A stretch of DNA of 64,000 nt from Duncaniella sp. (lineage in GTDB: Bacteria; Bacteroidota; Bacteroidia; Bacteroidales; Muribaculaceae). The stretch lies in the NCBI GenBank assembly GCA_023664955.1, contig JAMPEV010000001.1, positions 662,725-726,724 of the forward strand. The letters run 5' to 3'. The translations under genes and the position numbers were made by a program. Position 1 is the stretch's first letter, and the number at the start of each line of letters is the position of its first letter. Below, in pieces: positions 63,631-64,000 of the stretch. Under the pieces are notes generated by a model. It had not been told where the DNA came from, ran no database searches, and worked only from the letters and a program-made list of their open reading frames with translations.

Positions 63631-64000
63631 TTATTTAGATGCTTTTAGCTTTCGGCCTTCGTATTTTTCGAATCCTTCAATCCACTCAGGAAGTATGGGT
63701 ACTGAAGTGTTGGTCTTGACATCGAATCCTGACATTATTGTGACACAGTCACACTTCACTTGGCCGGTGGATGGTGAGAATACTCTCTGCTCAATTTTAA
63801 GGCTCTTCTCCCCTATCGACACCACTGCCGTTTCCACTTCAATATCTTCATCGAAAAAAGTAGGAGCACAGAAGTTGCAATTGACATTCACGATTACCGC
63901 TCCGATGTTACCCCAGTCAAGTTTCCCTAAAGCGGCCTCGAAATAGCGTGTCTTGGCAAGGTCCATGAAGGTGAAATAAACACTATTGTTGAGGTGTCCC
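63631..64000 (-). CDS. Hotdog-fold acyl-CoA thioesterase (5'-truncated by window edge)
   Basis: The frame stays open past 63966 to the window end and reads GHLNNSVYFTFMDLAKTRYFE, the signature of 4HBT/FadM-YbgC thioesterases, whose active site lies just upstream of GHxN. The visible part has 122 codons plus the stop; the family is about 135-150 residues, so a short N-terminal piece including the likely catalytic Asp is outside. It probably hydrolyses acyl-CoA or acyl-ACP. It is 41 bp upstream of the GH43 gene. Confidence 0.88.
   Translation of the reverse strand, partial: GHLNNSVYFTFMDLAKTRYFEAALGKLDWGNIGAVIVNVNCNFCAPTFFDEDIEVETAVVSIGEKSLKIEQRVFSPSTGQVKCDCVTIMSGFDVKTNTSVPILPEWIEGFEKYEGRKLKASK

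Overview
The window is ordinary chromosomal DNA from a member of the Bacteroidales, most likely Muribaculaceae-like (Duncaniella/Muribaculum type). This is inferred from the gene order tuf-trnW-secE-nusG-rplKAJL-rpoBC, Bacteroidetes-type promoters (TTTG about 20 bp upstream of TAnnTTTG, most often TACCTTTG), weak Shine-Dalgarno signals, and phylum-specific families (DUF2723, DUF4271, DUF4254, 6-bladed propeller lipoproteins, TonB plug proteins). No insertion sequence, prophage, CRISPR array or rRNA operon was found.

Layout. 1-13.1 kb (+): information-processing block with EF-Tu (cut by the window start), tRNA-Trp(CCA), SecE, NusG, L11, L1, L10, L7/L12, RpoB and RpoC, closed by two strong hairpins. 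13.2-24.6 kb: a small outer-membrane barrel protein (-), then trpS behind a structured leader, a giant DUF2723 membrane protein, a NodB-type deacetylase, queG, a propeller lipoprotein, a LOG-family protein, and DUF4271-hemD-rnpA-yidD. 24.8-29.3 kb: tRNA-Ala(GGC), an EamA exporter and the lutABC lactate-oxidation genes. 29.3-33.2 kb: a GH2 remnant, a GH3 glycosidase with a PA14 insert, and WbqC. 33.2-43.4 kb, mostly (-): lepB, dapB, a 2-hydroxyacid dehydrogenase (+), a PatB-like lyase, an orphan holin, uvrC, apt, a perfect parS site, mnmG and ybeY. 44-54 kb: DUF4254, radical SAM, LD-carboxypeptidase, a secreted beta-helix protein, an unlisted 53-codon small ORF, pyrH-frr, an atypical response regulator, rnhB, a plug-only TonB-receptor-like protein and a GT2 enzyme. 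54-55 kb: a 1-kb gene-free stretch with a candidate small RNA and repeated TTATTAACA motifs. 55-64 kb: nadA, leuS, ogt, pectin methylesterase, trmD, an rRNA m5C methyltransferase, a GH43 arabinanase and a thioesterase cut by the window end.

How the parts work together. Most genes are housekeeping: transcription, translation, tRNA modification (queG, mnmG, trmD), heme and NAD synthesis, lysine/peptidoglycan metabolism and protein export. Carbohydrate genes (GH3, CE8, GH43, beta-helix protein) are scattered singly rather than in a susC/susD locus, and suggest use of plant pectin/arabinan/xylan.

The most unusual signals are non-coding: (i) arrays of a 9-bp unit TTATAAnnn lying just past the stop codons of three minus-strand genes; (ii) a dispersed palindromic repeat built around GTAGGGACGnnCCATGG; (iii) a parS site between apt and mnmG; (iv) a promoter-to-terminator small RNA candidate at 54.25-54.37 kb; (v) a perfect palindrome at the predicted nadA start site inside a cluster of related motifs; and (vi) a response regulator with Glu in place of the phospho-acceptor Asp. 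All family assignments come from reading the sequence; no database search was run.
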